From contig JAPPNV010000028.1 in the NCBI GenBank assembly GCA_028818565.1, positions 1 through 35,190 of the forward strand: a stretch of DNA of 35,190 bases, given 5' to 3'. The notes under the pieces were generated by a model that was given only the letters and a program-made list of their open reading frames with translations, did not search any database and was not told the DNA's origin. The position numbers and the translations under genes were made by a program. Source of the DNA: Rhodospirillales bacterium (GTDB lineage: Bacteria; Pseudomonadota; Alphaproteobacteria; UBA828). Shown piece by piece: positions 7,764-15,252 of the stretch (positions are counted from its first letter, which is position 1; every line of letters begins with the position of its first letter).

Positions 7764-8498
7764 TTACACCTGGGCGTTGTACATGTCGAAGACCACGCCA
7801 TAGACGTCGAAGGTCCGTGACGGGTCGAACGACATCGTGTGAAGCACCTTGTCCATGTTCTTGAGCTGCGTCACCAGGCGCCGCAGCTTCGGCACCGGGT
7901 CCACGTCGAAGTCCACCCGCACATCGACCGCCGGCCACGGCTGCTTGCCGTTGAACACCTGGATCATCGCCCAGGCTTCCGGGATCGGCCCGAGGTCAGG
8001 TTGCCCCTGCCCGCCGGCCGCCTTGCCGGCCTCGATGGCGCGCAGCAGCCGCTCGTCCATGGCCTCGCCCCGGTTGTCCTCGAGCGCCTTGGCCATCGCC
8101 TGCACCGGCCCGGGGCCATCCATGTAGTTGCCCATGGCGATCGAGCCCTCGGCCACGACATGGCTCGCGTGGTTCCAGGCGTCGGAGCCGGTGCGGACCC
8201 AGGTCTCGCCGCTGGTGGTCACCGCGCCGATCTGCCGCCAGCTCCAGTTCTCGTCGTGCTTCTCCAGCTCGGCTTCCATGTCGTCCCAGCCGACCCCGGC
8301 ATCCCTCAGGTCGCAGAGCCGGTGGCCGTTCTGCGGATGGATGGTCGCCATCGGGGCGACAATGATTCCGCGATCCGTGACGTCAGGCAGAAGGTGCCGG
8401 TGCACCGGGAAGGTCCGGCTGAAGTTGATCGTGATCGTCGTGGACGCGATGCCGATCTCGCCGGTATCCGGATTGCTGGCAAGCACTGTGTAGGTCAT
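7764..8498 (-). CDS. DUF1028 family protein (Ntn-hydrolase-like fold)
   Basis: The 244-residue protein begins MTYTVLASNPDTGEIGIAST, the signature start of DUF1028, and continues with further family-like blocks around SGETWVRTGSDAWNHASHVV and AEGSIAMGNYMDG. The family has an Ntn-hydrolase-type fold and no firmly established reaction; members often sit beside amidase, peptidase or amino-acid catabolism genes. Here the neighbours are dnaQ on the same strand (73 bp upstream) and the SDR, so context gives little. The ATG at 8498 is well supported by GGGAGAGG about 6 nt upstream. No signal peptide is seen, so it is probably cytoplasmic. Confidence 0.8.
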   Translation of the reverse strand: MTYTVLASNPDTGEIGIASTTITINFSRTFPVHRHLLPDVTDRGIIVAPMATIHPQNGHRLCDLRDAGVGWDDMEAELEKHDENWSWRQIGAVTTSGETWVRTGSDAWNHASHVVAEGSIAMGNYMDGPGPVQAMAKALEDNRGEAMDERLLRAIEAGKAAGGQGQPDLGPIPEAWAMIQVFNGKQPWPAVDVRVDFDVDPVPKLRRLVTQLKNMDKVLHTMSFDPSRTFDVYGVVFDMYNAQV

Positions 8499-8570
8499 GG
8501 CGGCCTCTCCCTTTTCGCAATGGCCGCGCGATCCTGCCGCATCGCCGGAAAGGTGTCGAGGCGAGGGCGC

Positions 8571-9248
8571 TTAGTCGTTCCAGATCGGGTCCTTGAGGGT
8601 GGCGACGAAGGCGGCGTGGGCCGCCGCCTCGTCTGCCGCGGGTTCGTGCGGCCGAGGCGGGCGGGCAGCGCGGTCGGCACGGGGCGCCGGTACCGCATCC
8701 CGCAGCGGCGCCGGACGCTGCAGCTCGAGCCCAGGCTGACGGCCGCCGGTAAGCTCCAGATAAACCTCGGTGAGCAGCTCGGCGTCCAGCAGCGCGCCGT
8801 GCTTCTCCCGCGCAGATCGATCAATCCCGAAGCGCTTGCAGAGCGCATCGAGGCTCGCCGGCGCGCCGGGATACTTGCGCCGCGCGATGGAGAGCGTATC
8901 CACCGTCCGATCCGCCGGGATCGGGGCTCTGCGGATGCGCTCCAGCTCGGCATTGAGGAAGCCAAGATCGAAGGGCGCGTTGTGCATGACGAGCTTCGCG
9001 TCGCCGATGAAGGTCAGCAGCGCGTCGGCTTCGTCGGCGAAGCGCCGGTGCTTGGCCAGGAAAGCGCGGGTTAGCCCGTGCACGCGTTCGGCGTCCTCCG
9101 GCATGTCGCGCTCGGGATCGAGATAGCGCTGGAAGCGCCGGCCGGAGGGGATGTGGTTGACCAGCTCCACCGCACCGACCTCGACGATCCTGTGGCCCGA
9201 CGCCGGATCGATGCCGGTGGTCTCGGTGTCGAGGACAACCTCACGCAT
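8571..9248 (-). CDS. dnaQ: DNA polymerase III epsilon subunit, 3'-5' proofreading exonuclease
   Basis: The 225-residue DEDDh exonuclease proofreads the replicative polymerase as part of the Pol III core. Exo I is LDTETTG (Asp7, Glu9), Exo II is VMHNAPFDLGFLN, and Exo III contains the His-x4-Asp in EKHGALLDAELL. The C-terminal tail after about residue 175 is Ala/Pro/Arg-rich and would bind the alpha subunit. I prefer ATG 9248 over the in-frame GTG 9254 because GGAGAG lies at a better distance from it; it overlaps coaE by 8 nt. The position after coaE-aroE-maf is the usual alphaproteobacterial arrangement. secB, often next in relatives, is not here. Confidence 0.93.
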   Translation of the reverse strand: MREVVLDTETTGIDPASGHRIVEVGAVELVNHIPSGRRFQRYLDPERDMPEDAERVHGLTRAFLAKHRRFADEADALLTFIGDAKLVMHNAPFDLGFLNAELERIRRAPIPADRTVDTLSIARRKYPGAPASLDALCKRFGIDRSAREKHGALLDAELLTEVYLELTGGRQPGLELQRPAPLRDAVPAPRADRAARPPRPHEPAADEAAAHAAFVATLKDPIWND

Positions 9249-9909
9249 GGCCACTCTCTCCAGCCTGAACCAGCGCGCCGGCCCAGCAGCGCGGCCAGCG
9301 GGTGCCGCGCTCGTTGGAGAGGTGGGCCGCGATCCGCCGCGCGGCGAGCCGCGAGACCCGTCTGTCGAGCCCGGTGCGGATCACGAAATCCGCGCGCCTG
9401 CGCTTCTCCCAGTCCGGCATCTGACGGGCGAGGATAGCGGCCAGCCGCTCCTCGGTCATGCGGGACCGGCCCAGCACCCGCGCGCGTTGTACGAAGGAAG
9501 GCGCCGAGACCACCAGCGTCGCATCGCAGCGGGCTTCGCCGCCGGTCTCAAAGAGCAACGGCACGTCGAGCACCGCGAGACGGCAGCCGCGCCGCTGACT
9601 GGCTGAGAGGAAGCGCCGCTCGCCCCCACGGACCAGGGGATGCAGGATCGCTTCAAGTTCCGCCAGGGCTTCAGGGTCCGCGAAGACCTTGGCACCGAGC
9701 GCCCCCCGGTCGACCGCGCGTGCGGCGCCCTCGCCCGCCCCGGCATCGGGAAAGCGCGCGAGCACCGGCGCCACTGCAGCGCCGCCCGCCGCGAGCAGCC
9801 GGTGGACCGCCGCATCGGCGTCAAAGACGATGGCGCCCGAAGCTCGCAGGGCGTTCGCGACGGTGGTCTTGCCCATGCCGATGGAGCCGGTGAGGCCGAG
9901 GATGACCAC
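9241..9909 (-). CDS. coaE: Dephospho-CoA kinase
   Basis: CoaE phosphorylates the 3'-hydroxyl of dephospho-CoA with ATP, the last step of coenzyme A synthesis. The P-loop GLTGSIGMGKTTVA opens the protein (residues 5-18). FDADAAVHRLL is the substrate-binding Asp motif, LDVPLLFETGGE the LID/hinge strand, and RQMPDWEKRRRADFVI the late conserved helix. Start: GTG at 9909, 10 nt after the aroE stop with GGGGCGGG upstream, gives 222 residues beginning directly with the first beta strand. A longer in-frame ATG (9975) would overlap aroE by 56 nt with an Arg/Pro-rich, unlikely N-terminus. The 3' end overlaps dnaQ. Confidence 0.92.
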   Translation of the reverse strand: MVILGLTGSIGMGKTTVANALRASGAIVFDADAAVHRLLAAGGAAVAPVLARFPDAGAGEGAARAVDRGALGAKVFADPEALAELEAILHPLVRGGERRFLSASQRRGCRLAVLDVPLLFETGGEARCDATLVVSAPSFVQRARVLGRSRMTEERLAAILARQMPDWEKRRRADFVIRTGLDRRVSRLAARRIAAHLSNERGTRWPRCWAGALVQAGESGHA

Positions 9910-9919
9910 GGCCCGCCCC

Positions 9920-10759
9920 TTAGAGCCCTTCGGCGGCGAAGGTGCGGAGCGCCGCCGTGGCTTCCGCTTCGGCACCGAACCAGGCCGCGAAGCCGGGGCG
10001 GGCCTGATGGATCAACATGCCGAGCCCGTCCACCGTTGCATGGTCCCGCTCCCGCGCGGCCTTCAACAAGTCCGTCTCCAACGGCGCATAGACCAGGTCG
10101 TAGACCACCGCATCGGGCGGCAGCCGGTCGAGAGTGAGATCGAGCGCAGGCTTGCCCACCTGGCCGAGATTCGTGGTGTTGACGAGCAAACCGCAGTCCG
10201 CCAGCGCCTCGGCCCGTTGGTCCCACGGCATAGGGCGCGCCGTCTCGCCCGCTTCTACCGCAAGCGCCGCCGCGCGTTCGCCCGTACGGTTGAGCAGGCG
10301 GATTTGAGGGACGCCTGCGGCCACGAGTGCATCCAGCACCGCCCGCGCCGCGCCGCCGGCCCCCAGCACCGCCACCGGCAGCGCCGAATTCCAGCCTGCC
10401 GCTTCCTGCCGCAGGTGGCTGATGAAGCCGAAGCCATCGGTGTTGTCGCCGTGCAGCGCCCCGTCGTCGCCGACCGTCACGGTGTTGACCGCGCCGATCC
10501 GGCGTGCGGTCTCCGACAACGTGTCCATGCGCGCGAGCGCGGCCTCCTTGTGCGGGGCGGTGAGGTTGCACCCGCGAAATCCCAGGGCGGGCAGCGCGCC
10601 GAGCGCCGCGGCGAGAGCATCGGGCCGGACCGCAAGCGGCAGGTAGGCGCCGTCGATCCCCTTCTCCTCGAGCCAGTAGCCGTGGATGCGGGGCGAGCGC
10701 GAGTGCGCTACCGGCCAGCCCACGACCCCGGCCAGCCGCGCCGCGCCGGAGAGAATCAT
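9920..10759 (-). CDS. aroE: Shikimate dehydrogenase
   Basis: AroE reduces 3-dehydroshikimate to shikimate with NADPH in aromatic amino-acid synthesis. The 279-residue protein shows the substrate-binding SRSP (GWPVAHSRSPRIHG), the catalytic lysine in NLTAPHK, Asp in HGDNTDGFGF, the dinucleotide loop GAGGAARAV, the NRT motif after beta-2, and the C-terminal GLGMLIHQARPGF. ATG 10759 overlaps the maf stop as ATGA, which indicates translational coupling; the frame continues upstream, but only with an Arg-rich shadow. The product ultimately feeds chorismate to the anthranilate synthase encoded at the other end of the window. Confidence 0.94.
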   Translation of the reverse strand: MILSGAARLAGVVGWPVAHSRSPRIHGYWLEEKGIDGAYLPLAVRPDALAAALGALPALGFRGCNLTAPHKEAALARMDTLSETARRIGAVNTVTVGDDGALHGDNTDGFGFISHLRQEAAGWNSALPVAVLGAGGAARAVLDALVAAGVPQIRLLNRTGERAAALAVEAGETARPMPWDQRAEALADCGLLVNTTNLGQVGKPALDLTLDRLPPDAVVYDLVYAPLETDLLKAARERDHATVDGLGMLIHQARPGFAAWFGAEAEATAALRTFAAEGL

Positions 10760-11397
10760 GTCTCCACCAAGCCGTGCGCGCGGAGGAACGCCAACAGCGG
10801 CAGCAGCGGCAGGCCCAGCACCGCGAACCAATCCCCCTCGATCTCCGCGAGAAGCTGCGCCCCCAAGCCTTCGGCCTCGTAGCCGCCGACGCAAGCAAGG
10901 ATGCCGTCACCTGCGCGCTCCAGATAGCGCTCCAGAAAGGCGTCGGAGAACGGCCGCATGGTCAGCGCCGGGCATGCCAGGTCGCCCCAGATCTCGGCTC
11001 CGTCGCGCACCACAGAGACCGCGGTCACCAGCGTGTGGCGGCGGCCGCGCAACCGCTGAAGCTGCCCCCTGGCATCGGCCACATCCACCGGCTTGTCGAA
11101 CCACTCGTCGCCGCAGACCAGGAGCTGATCGGCGCCAATGACGAAGGCGCCCGGCGCGCCCGCGCTCACCCGCCGGGCCTTGAGGGCAGCGAGCGCCCGC
11201 GCGGTCTCCCGCCCTTCGGGATCTTCCGCCCGCATGGCGTCCTTGACCGCGCCTTCGTCTACCCGCGCCGGCTGAACCGCGAAGGAGAGGCCCGCGGCCC
11301 GCAGCATCGCCGCTCGCACCGCTGCCTGAGAGGCGAGCACCACATTCCGTTCGCCGACCTCTCCGTGCGAGGCTGGGTCCGCCTCAGCCGTAGCCAT
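10756..11397 (-). CDS. maf: Maf-like nucleoside triphosphate pyrophosphatase
   Basis: The 213-residue member of the Maf/Ham1 superfamily hydrolyses non-canonical or modified NTPs to monophosphates and is thought to keep them out of nucleic acids. Visible blocks are VLASQAAVRAAMLRAAGL (substrate-loop start; the usual SxxR appears as SQAAVR), KARRV, GADQLL in place of the more usual ADTVV, the DKP motif (FDKPVDVADA), the RG-RRHTLVTAVSVV strand, and GDWFAVLGLPL near the end. The GADQ variant is common in alphaproteobacterial Maf-like proteins. ATG 11397 has AAGGCGG about 7 nt upstream. It lies between ppsR and aroE, overlapping aroE by 4 nt. Confidence 0.9.
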   Translation of the reverse strand: MATAEADPASHGEVGERNVVLASQAAVRAAMLRAAGLSFAVQPARVDEGAVKDAMRAEDPEGRETARALAALKARRVSAGAPGAFVIGADQLLVCGDEWFDKPVDVADARGQLQRLRGRRHTLVTAVSVVRDGAEIWGDLACPALTMRPFSDAFLERYLERAGDGILACVGGYEAEGLGAQLLAEIEGDWFAVLGLPLLPLLAFLRAHGLVET

Positions 11398-11469
11398 GAT
11401 TCCGCCTTCTTGTCCCGGCTGGCCCTTTCCGGGCCGCAGAATATACGCTTCCCGCGCCGCGCCAACCGC

Positions 11470-12285
11470 TCAGGGGGAAAGGGCGCGACGATCGTATAGC
11501 TGAAGAATCGCGGCGGCGGTCTCTTCGATCGAACGGTGGGTCACGTCGATCACCGGCCATCCCGCCTCTGCGTACAAGCGCCGCGCCTGCCGCACTTCCT
11601 CCTCGACCTGAAGGGGGTCCACATAGGCGGTTTCGCCGATGTCGCCGATCATGCGCATGCGGCTTCGCCGGATATCGATCAGCTGTTCCGGGTGACAGTT
11701 GAGGCCAACCACCAGCGCACCCTTCGGCGCCGCAAGCTCCGGCGGGAGCGGGCTACCGGGCACCACCGGCACGTTGGCCGCCTTGAGGCCGCGATTGGCG
11801 AGGTAGAAGCAGGTCGGGGTTTTCGAGGTCCGTGACACGCCGACGAGCACGATATCCGCCTCCCGCAGCGATGTCGGCGAGTGCCCGTCGTCGTGGGCGA
11901 GCGCGTAGTTCATCGCCTCGATGCGCTTGAGATAAGCTTCGTCCATGACGTGCTGGCTGCCCGGCTGATTGCGGCTCTCGATGCCGAGGAAGCCGCTCAA
12001 CGCCGCGATCGCCGTGTCGAGCAGCGGGATGCAGGGCACGTTGATGCGCCGGCATTCCCCGTGTAGGAGGGCCTGGAGCTGCGGGTCGACGAGGGTGAAC
12101 ATCACAACACCGGGCTCCGCCTCGACATGGTCGAGAACTTGCCGTAGCTGACTCTCGGTGCGCACCAGCGACCACAGGTGCTCGACTGCATCCACGCCCT
12201 GGAATTGCGCTGCTGCTGCCCGCGCTATCGTGATGCAGGTCTCGCCGGTGGCGTCCGAGACCAGATGCAGATGAAACCTTCGCAT
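11470..12285 (-). CDS. ppsR: Pyruvate phosphate dikinase / PEP synthase regulatory protein (DUF299)
   Basis: This bifunctional ADP-dependent kinase and phosphate-dependent phosphorylase switches PPDK or PEP synthase off and on by threonine phosphorylation. The 271 residues begin FHLHLVSDATGETC; the nucleotide loop is GVSRTSKTPT; LVGLNCHPEQLIDIRRSRM and DVTHRSIEETAAAI are family signatures. ATG 12285 is chosen because it starts at the conserved LHLVSD strand; the upstream in-frame extension (to 12378) lies in the putative origin. Which target enzyme it controls cannot be told from this window. Its homologue flanks the origin in Caulobacter and Rickettsia, opposite hemE. Confidence 0.92.
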   Translation of the reverse strand: MRRFHLHLVSDATGETCITIARAAAAQFQGVDAVEHLWSLVRTESQLRQVLDHVEAEPGVVMFTLVDPQLQALLHGECRRINVPCIPLLDTAIAALSGFLGIESRNQPGSQHVMDEAYLKRIEAMNYALAHDDGHSPTSLREADIVLVGVSRTSKTPTCFYLANRGLKAANVPVVPGSPLPPELAAPKGALVVGLNCHPEQLIDIRRSRMRMIGDIGETAYVDPLQVEEEVRQARRLYAEAGWPVIDVTHRSIEETAAAILQLYDRRALSP

Positions 12286-12434
12286 GAACCTGCCACGACC
12301 CTCTGTGCTGCGCCCGCGCGGGCGCGATTTCTCAACGTACTCGTGTGGGGAATTCGTGGGCAACGCCCCGCAGCCCACCGACCCCCAGCCTATCCCCAGC
12401 TTATCCGATCACGCGTATCACATGACTGTCATAA

Positions 12435-12443
12435 TGGGGATAA
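12435..12443 (-). promoter_or_regulatory. DnaA-box-like 9-mer
   Basis: On the minus strand the sequence reads TTATCCCCA, one mismatch from the TTATCCACA consensus. It is the best of the DnaA-box candidates in the gap. Weaker ones are at 12390-12398 (CTATCCCCA) and 12344-12352 (TTCCCCACA on the minus strand). It fits the low-affinity box type described at alphaproteobacterial origins. Confidence 0.45.
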
Positions 12444-12645
12444 CGCTCCCACGACCGGGCCCGGCACGCGCCCTTCCACACTATCCTCGTTTTCTCACGA
12501 CCATTGAAAGACCCCGCAGCGGTGGCCATTCTTGGCTTACTCACTTTGAGCCGCTCTCTGTCGTGACCCAGGTAATCATTCATCCGGCCCTTGGGATGAA
12601 CGCCACAATCCCCTCCTCCGCTCCAACAACATCATCAACCCCACC

Positions 12646-12660
12646 TTAAAATTGGTTTAA
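12646..12660. promoter_or_regulatory. Perfect CtrA binding box, TTAA-N7-TTAA
   Basis: TTAA at 12646-12649 and TTAA at 12657-12660 are separated by exactly 7 bp (AATTGGT), the full consensus for the cell-cycle regulator CtrA. It lies 45 bp before the hemE start, at the hemE side of the predicted origin. In Caulobacter, CtrA boxes in the same place silence the origin and repress a hemE-proximal promoter. TTAA is rare in such GC-rich DNA, which makes a chance match unlikely. Confidence 0.7.
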
Positions 12661-12675
12661 TGAAGATAGTCTGAC

Positions 12676-12699
12676 GAATCCGGGGACAAGAGCCGACTC
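12676..12699. promoter_or_regulatory. Pair of GANTC (CcrM methylation) sites before hemE
   Basis: GAATC (12676-12680) and GACTC (12695-12699) fall within 24 bp, immediately upstream of the hemE GTG. GANTC is the target of the alphaproteobacterial cell-cycle adenine methyltransferase CcrM. Clustering beside a CtrA box in a predicted origin suggests methylation-state control of hemE or of initiation, but two short sites could also be chance. Confidence 0.4.
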
Positions 12700-12705
12700 G
12701 CAACC

Positions 12706-13758
12706 GTGGACACGCACATCAAACCGCTTCTCGCGGCGCTTCGGGGAGAGACGCAGCATCCGCCGCCGCTCTGGCTCATGCGCCAGGCGGGGCGCTACCT
12801 GCCTGAGTACCGCGCGCTGCGAGCGAAGGCGGGGTCCTTCCTCGATCTCTGCTATGACCCGGCGTTGGCGGCGGAGGCCTCGCTTCAGCCCCTGTGCCGT
12901 TTCCCTCTCGACGGCGTGATCCTGTTCTCGGACATTCTGGTGGTGGCCGAGGCGTTGGGTGTGAGGCTCTGGTTCGAGGAGGGCGAGGGGCCGCGCCTGG
13001 AGGCAATCCCGGAGGGTGGGTCCGTGCCCGCATTCGATGCGGAACGCCAGACGCGGCACCTTGCGCCCGTGTACGAGGCGATGGAGCGGGTCGTGGTGGC
13101 GGCGCCTGCCGGGGCGACGGTCCTGGGTTTCGCCGGGGCGCCGTGGACGCTTGCGACCTACATGGTCGGAGGCGGTCGAAGCCGGGATTTCGCCGCCGTC
13201 AAGGGTTGGGCCTATCGCGATCCTGCGACCTTCGGGCGGCTGATCGAGACAGTAGGCGAGGCGGTAGCGGCCCATCTGATCGCCCAGCTCGACGCCGGGG
13301 CCGATGCGGTTCAGATCTTCGACAGCTGGGCCGGTGCGTTGCCCGAGAGCGAGTTCGCGCGCTGGAGCATCGAGCCCATTCGGCAAATCGTGGTCGAGGT
13401 GAGGGCCGCGCATCCCCAGGCGCCGATCATCGGCTACCCGCGCGGGGCGGGTGTGGCCTGCGAGCGCCTCGCAGCCGAGACCGGGGTGAACGCGATCTCC
13501 ATCGACAGCACCGTGCCCCCGACCTGGGCGGCAGAACACTTGCAGCCGCAGTGCACGGTGCAGGGCAACCTCGATCCCGTGGCATTGTTGGCGGGCGGCG
13601 ACGCGCTGCGGCGTGCCGCCGAGGGCATTTTAAGGGCGCTCGGGGACGGCCCCTTCGTGTTCAATCTCGGCGAAGGCGTGCTGCCCCAGACCCCGCCCCA
13701 GCATGTCGCGGAACTTGCCGACCTCGTGCACACGTGGCCGGACAGGACCGGGCGATGA
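12706..13758 (+). CDS. hemE: Uroporphyrinogen decarboxylase
   Basis: HemE removes four carboxyl groups from uroporphyrinogen III to give coproporphyrinogen III in haem synthesis. The 350-residue TIM-barrel protein has the signature LMRQAGRYLPEYR (residues 24-36), the catalytic Asp strand PLDGVILFSDI, GFAGAPWTLATYMVGG, and the late block IIGYPRGAG. The start is the GTG at 12706, giving MDTHIKPLL; the ribosome site is weak (GGGGACAAGAG some distance upstream). The promoter region coincides with the CtrA box and GANTC sites. The stop overlaps hemH as ATGA, so the genes form an operon. Confidence 0.95.
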   Translation: MDTHIKPLLAALRGETQHPPPLWLMRQAGRYLPEYRALRAKAGSFLDLCYDPALAAEASLQPLCRFPLDGVILFSDILVVAEALGVRLWFEEGEGPRLEAIPEGGSVPAFDAERQTRHLAPVYEAMERVVVAAPAGATVLGFAGAPWTLATYMVGGGRSRDFAAVKGWAYRDPATFGRLIETVGEAVAAHLIAQLDAGADAVQIFDSWAGALPESEFARWSIEPIRQIVVEVRAAHPQAPIIGYPRGAGVACERLAAETGVNAISIDSTVPPTWAAEHLQPQCTVQGNLDPVALLAGGDALRRAAEGILRALGDGPFVFNLGEGVLPQTPPQHVAELADLVHTWPDRTGR

Positions 13759-14789
13759 GCCGCATAGCGGTGGTTCTCATGAATCTCGGCGGCCCTGACT
13801 CACTTGATGCCGTCGAGCCCTTTCTGCGCAATCTGTTCCGCGACCCGGCCATCATCGGCGCGCCGGGGCCGGTGCGACTGCTGCTTTCGCGGCTGATCGC
13901 CAAGCGGCGCGGCCCCGAAGCCCGCGAAATCTACCGCTCGATCGGCGGGCGCTCGCCGTTGCTTGGGGAGACCCAGGCGCAGGTGGCGGCCTTGCAGGCG
14001 GCCCTCGCCGGTCTCGGCGAGGTCAAGGTCGCCGTTGCGATGCGCTACTGGCATCCGATGAGCGATCAAGCCGCGCAGCAGGTGGCCGCCTTCCGGCCGG
14101 ATCGGATCGTGCTGCTGCCGCTCTACCCGCAGTTCTCCACTACGACCACGGCGTCGTCGCTCACCGCTTGGCGTGACGCCGCCCATGCGGCCGGCATCGC
14201 GGTGGCGACGCGCGCCGTCTGCTGCTATCCGCGGGCCGACGGGCTGATCGCAGCCCACGCGGCGCTGATCGAGCCCCTGCTGGAAGCTGCGGCCGAGGCC
14301 GGCGAGCCGCGGCTTCTGTTCTCCGCCCATGGCCTGCCGAAGCGCGTGGTCGCGCGCGGCGATCCCTACCAGTGGCAGGTGGAGGAGACGGCGCGGCGCA
14401 TCGTCGCCCGCCTCGGCCGTGACGACCTGGACTGGACGGTGTGCTACCAGAGCAAGGTGGGGCCGCTCGCCTGGCTGGAGCCTTCTACCGTCGACGAGCT
14501 TGAACGCGCCGGGCGCGACGGTGTGCCCGTGGTAATCGTGCCCATCGCCTTCGTCTCCGAGCACAGCGAGACCCTGGTGGAGCTCGACATCACTTACCGC
14601 GAGCACGCAGAGCGAACTGGCGTTCCGGCCTATCACCGGGTGCCGGCCCTCGGTACGCATCCGGCCTTCATTGCGGCGCTTGCTGGGCTAGTGTGCCGCG
14701 CCCTGGATGGTGAGGGCAGCCTGGACTCCGGCGAGGTCGGGCGGCTCTGCCCCGCCGCTCATCGCGGCTGCCCGCTGGCGGCAAGGTAA
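13755..14789 (+). CDS. hemH: Ferrochelatase
   Basis: HemH inserts Fe2+ into protoporphyrin IX. The 344-residue protein starts MSRIAVVLMNLGGPDSLDAV (family signature). It has LYPQFSTTTTASS (substrate lip), catalytic His192 in LLFSAHGLPKR, and Glu272 in VSEHSETLVELD. The start ATG overlaps the hemE stop by 4 nt; the end overlaps the hemJ ATG by 1 nt (TAATG). The C-terminal tail carries cysteines at 314, 332 and 339 (CPAAHRGCP). Ferrochelatases of Caulobacter and Mycobacterium hold a 2Fe-2S cluster using C-terminal cysteines, so this one might too; ligand spacing would need an alignment. Confidence 0.95.
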   Translation: MSRIAVVLMNLGGPDSLDAVEPFLRNLFRDPAIIGAPGPVRLLLSRLIAKRRGPEAREIYRSIGGRSPLLGETQAQVAALQAALAGLGEVKVAVAMRYWHPMSDQAAQQVAAFRPDRIVLLPLYPQFSTTTTASSLTAWRDAAHAAGIAVATRAVCCYPRADGLIAAHAALIEPLLEAAAEAGEPRLLFSAHGLPKRVVARGDPYQWQVEETARRIVARLGRDDLDWTVCYQSKVGPLAWLEPSTVDELERAGRDGVPVVIVPIAFVSEHSETLVELDITYREHAERTGVPAYHRVPALGTHPAFIAALAGLVCRALDGEGSLDSGEVGRLCPAAHRGCPLAAR

Positions 14790-15232
14790 TGGCCGACGAT
14801 CTCTACACCTGGCTCCGGGCGCTCCACGTGATCGCGGTGATCGCCTGGATGGCGGGGATGCTCTACCTGCCCCGGCTCTACGTCTATCACGCCGATGCCG
14901 AGCCGGGCTCCGAGCTTTCGGAGACCTTGAAGGTCATGGAGCGCCGCCTGCTGCGGATCATCATCAACCCGGCCATGGTGGCCACATTCGGCTTCGGCGG
15001 TGCCCTGCTGGCCCAGCCCGGCGTGGTCGATTGGTCGGGCGACATCTGGATCTACGTCAAGCTCGCGCTGGTGGCGCTGCTCGCTGCCTTCCACGGGCTG
15101 CTCGCGCGCTGGCGCCGCGACTTCGCCGCCGACCGCAACCGCCGCAGCGCCCGTTTCTACCGCAGGGTGAACGAGGTGCCGACGCTCGCGATGATCGTTA
15201 TTGTCATCATGGTCATCGTCAGGCCGTTCTAA
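14789..15232 (+). CDS. hemJ: Protoporphyrinogen IX oxidase, HemJ type
   Basis: HemJ is the integral-membrane protein that oxidises protoporphyrinogen IX to protoporphyrin IX in many bacteria lacking HemY and HemG. The 147 residues contain four hydrophobic segments: WLRALHVIAVIAWMAGMLYL (His13 conserved), the AMVATFGFGGALL segment, WIYVKLALVALLAAFHGLLA (with the conserved Lys), and LAMIVIVIMVIVRPF at the C-terminus. The length matches the family. It completes a hemE-hemH-hemJ operon with stop-start overlaps throughout; it acts just before ferrochelatase although it is encoded after it. Confidence 0.92.
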   Translation: MADDLYTWLRALHVIAVIAWMAGMLYLPRLYVYHADAEPGSELSETLKVMERRLLRIIINPAMVATFGFGGALLAQPGVVDWSGDIWIYVKLALVALLAAFHGLLARWRRDFAADRNRRSARFYRRVNEVPTLAMIVIVIMVIVRPF

Positions 15233-15252
15233 GCCGGTGGGGAGCGTGAAGC

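Larger units (their letters stand above)
12286..12705. other. oriC: Predicted chromosomal replication origin (oriC) between ppsR and hemE
   Basis: This 420-bp gap without a gene separates divergently transcribed ppsR and hemE, the pair that brackets oriC in Caulobacter and Rickettsia. It contains degenerate DnaA-box-like sequences TTATCCCCA (12435-12443, minus strand), CTATCCCCA (12390-12398) and TTCCCCACA (12344-12352, minus), plus a TTATCC at 12401-12406. The TCCCCA core resembles the weak W-boxes of the Caulobacter origin. The right-hand third is less GC-rich and holds a perfect CtrA box and two GANTC sites. Genes on both sides read away from the gap, as expected for divergent forks. No consensus TTATCCACA box is present, so the exact unwinding element is uncertain. 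Confidence 0.72.

Noticed and set aside
7839-9074. 411-residue plus-strand frame
   Set aside because: It is antisense to the DUF1028 and dnaQ genes, whose motifs are clear.
9689-10882. 397-residue plus-strand frame
   Set aside because: It is antisense to coaE and aroE and shows no recognisable domain.
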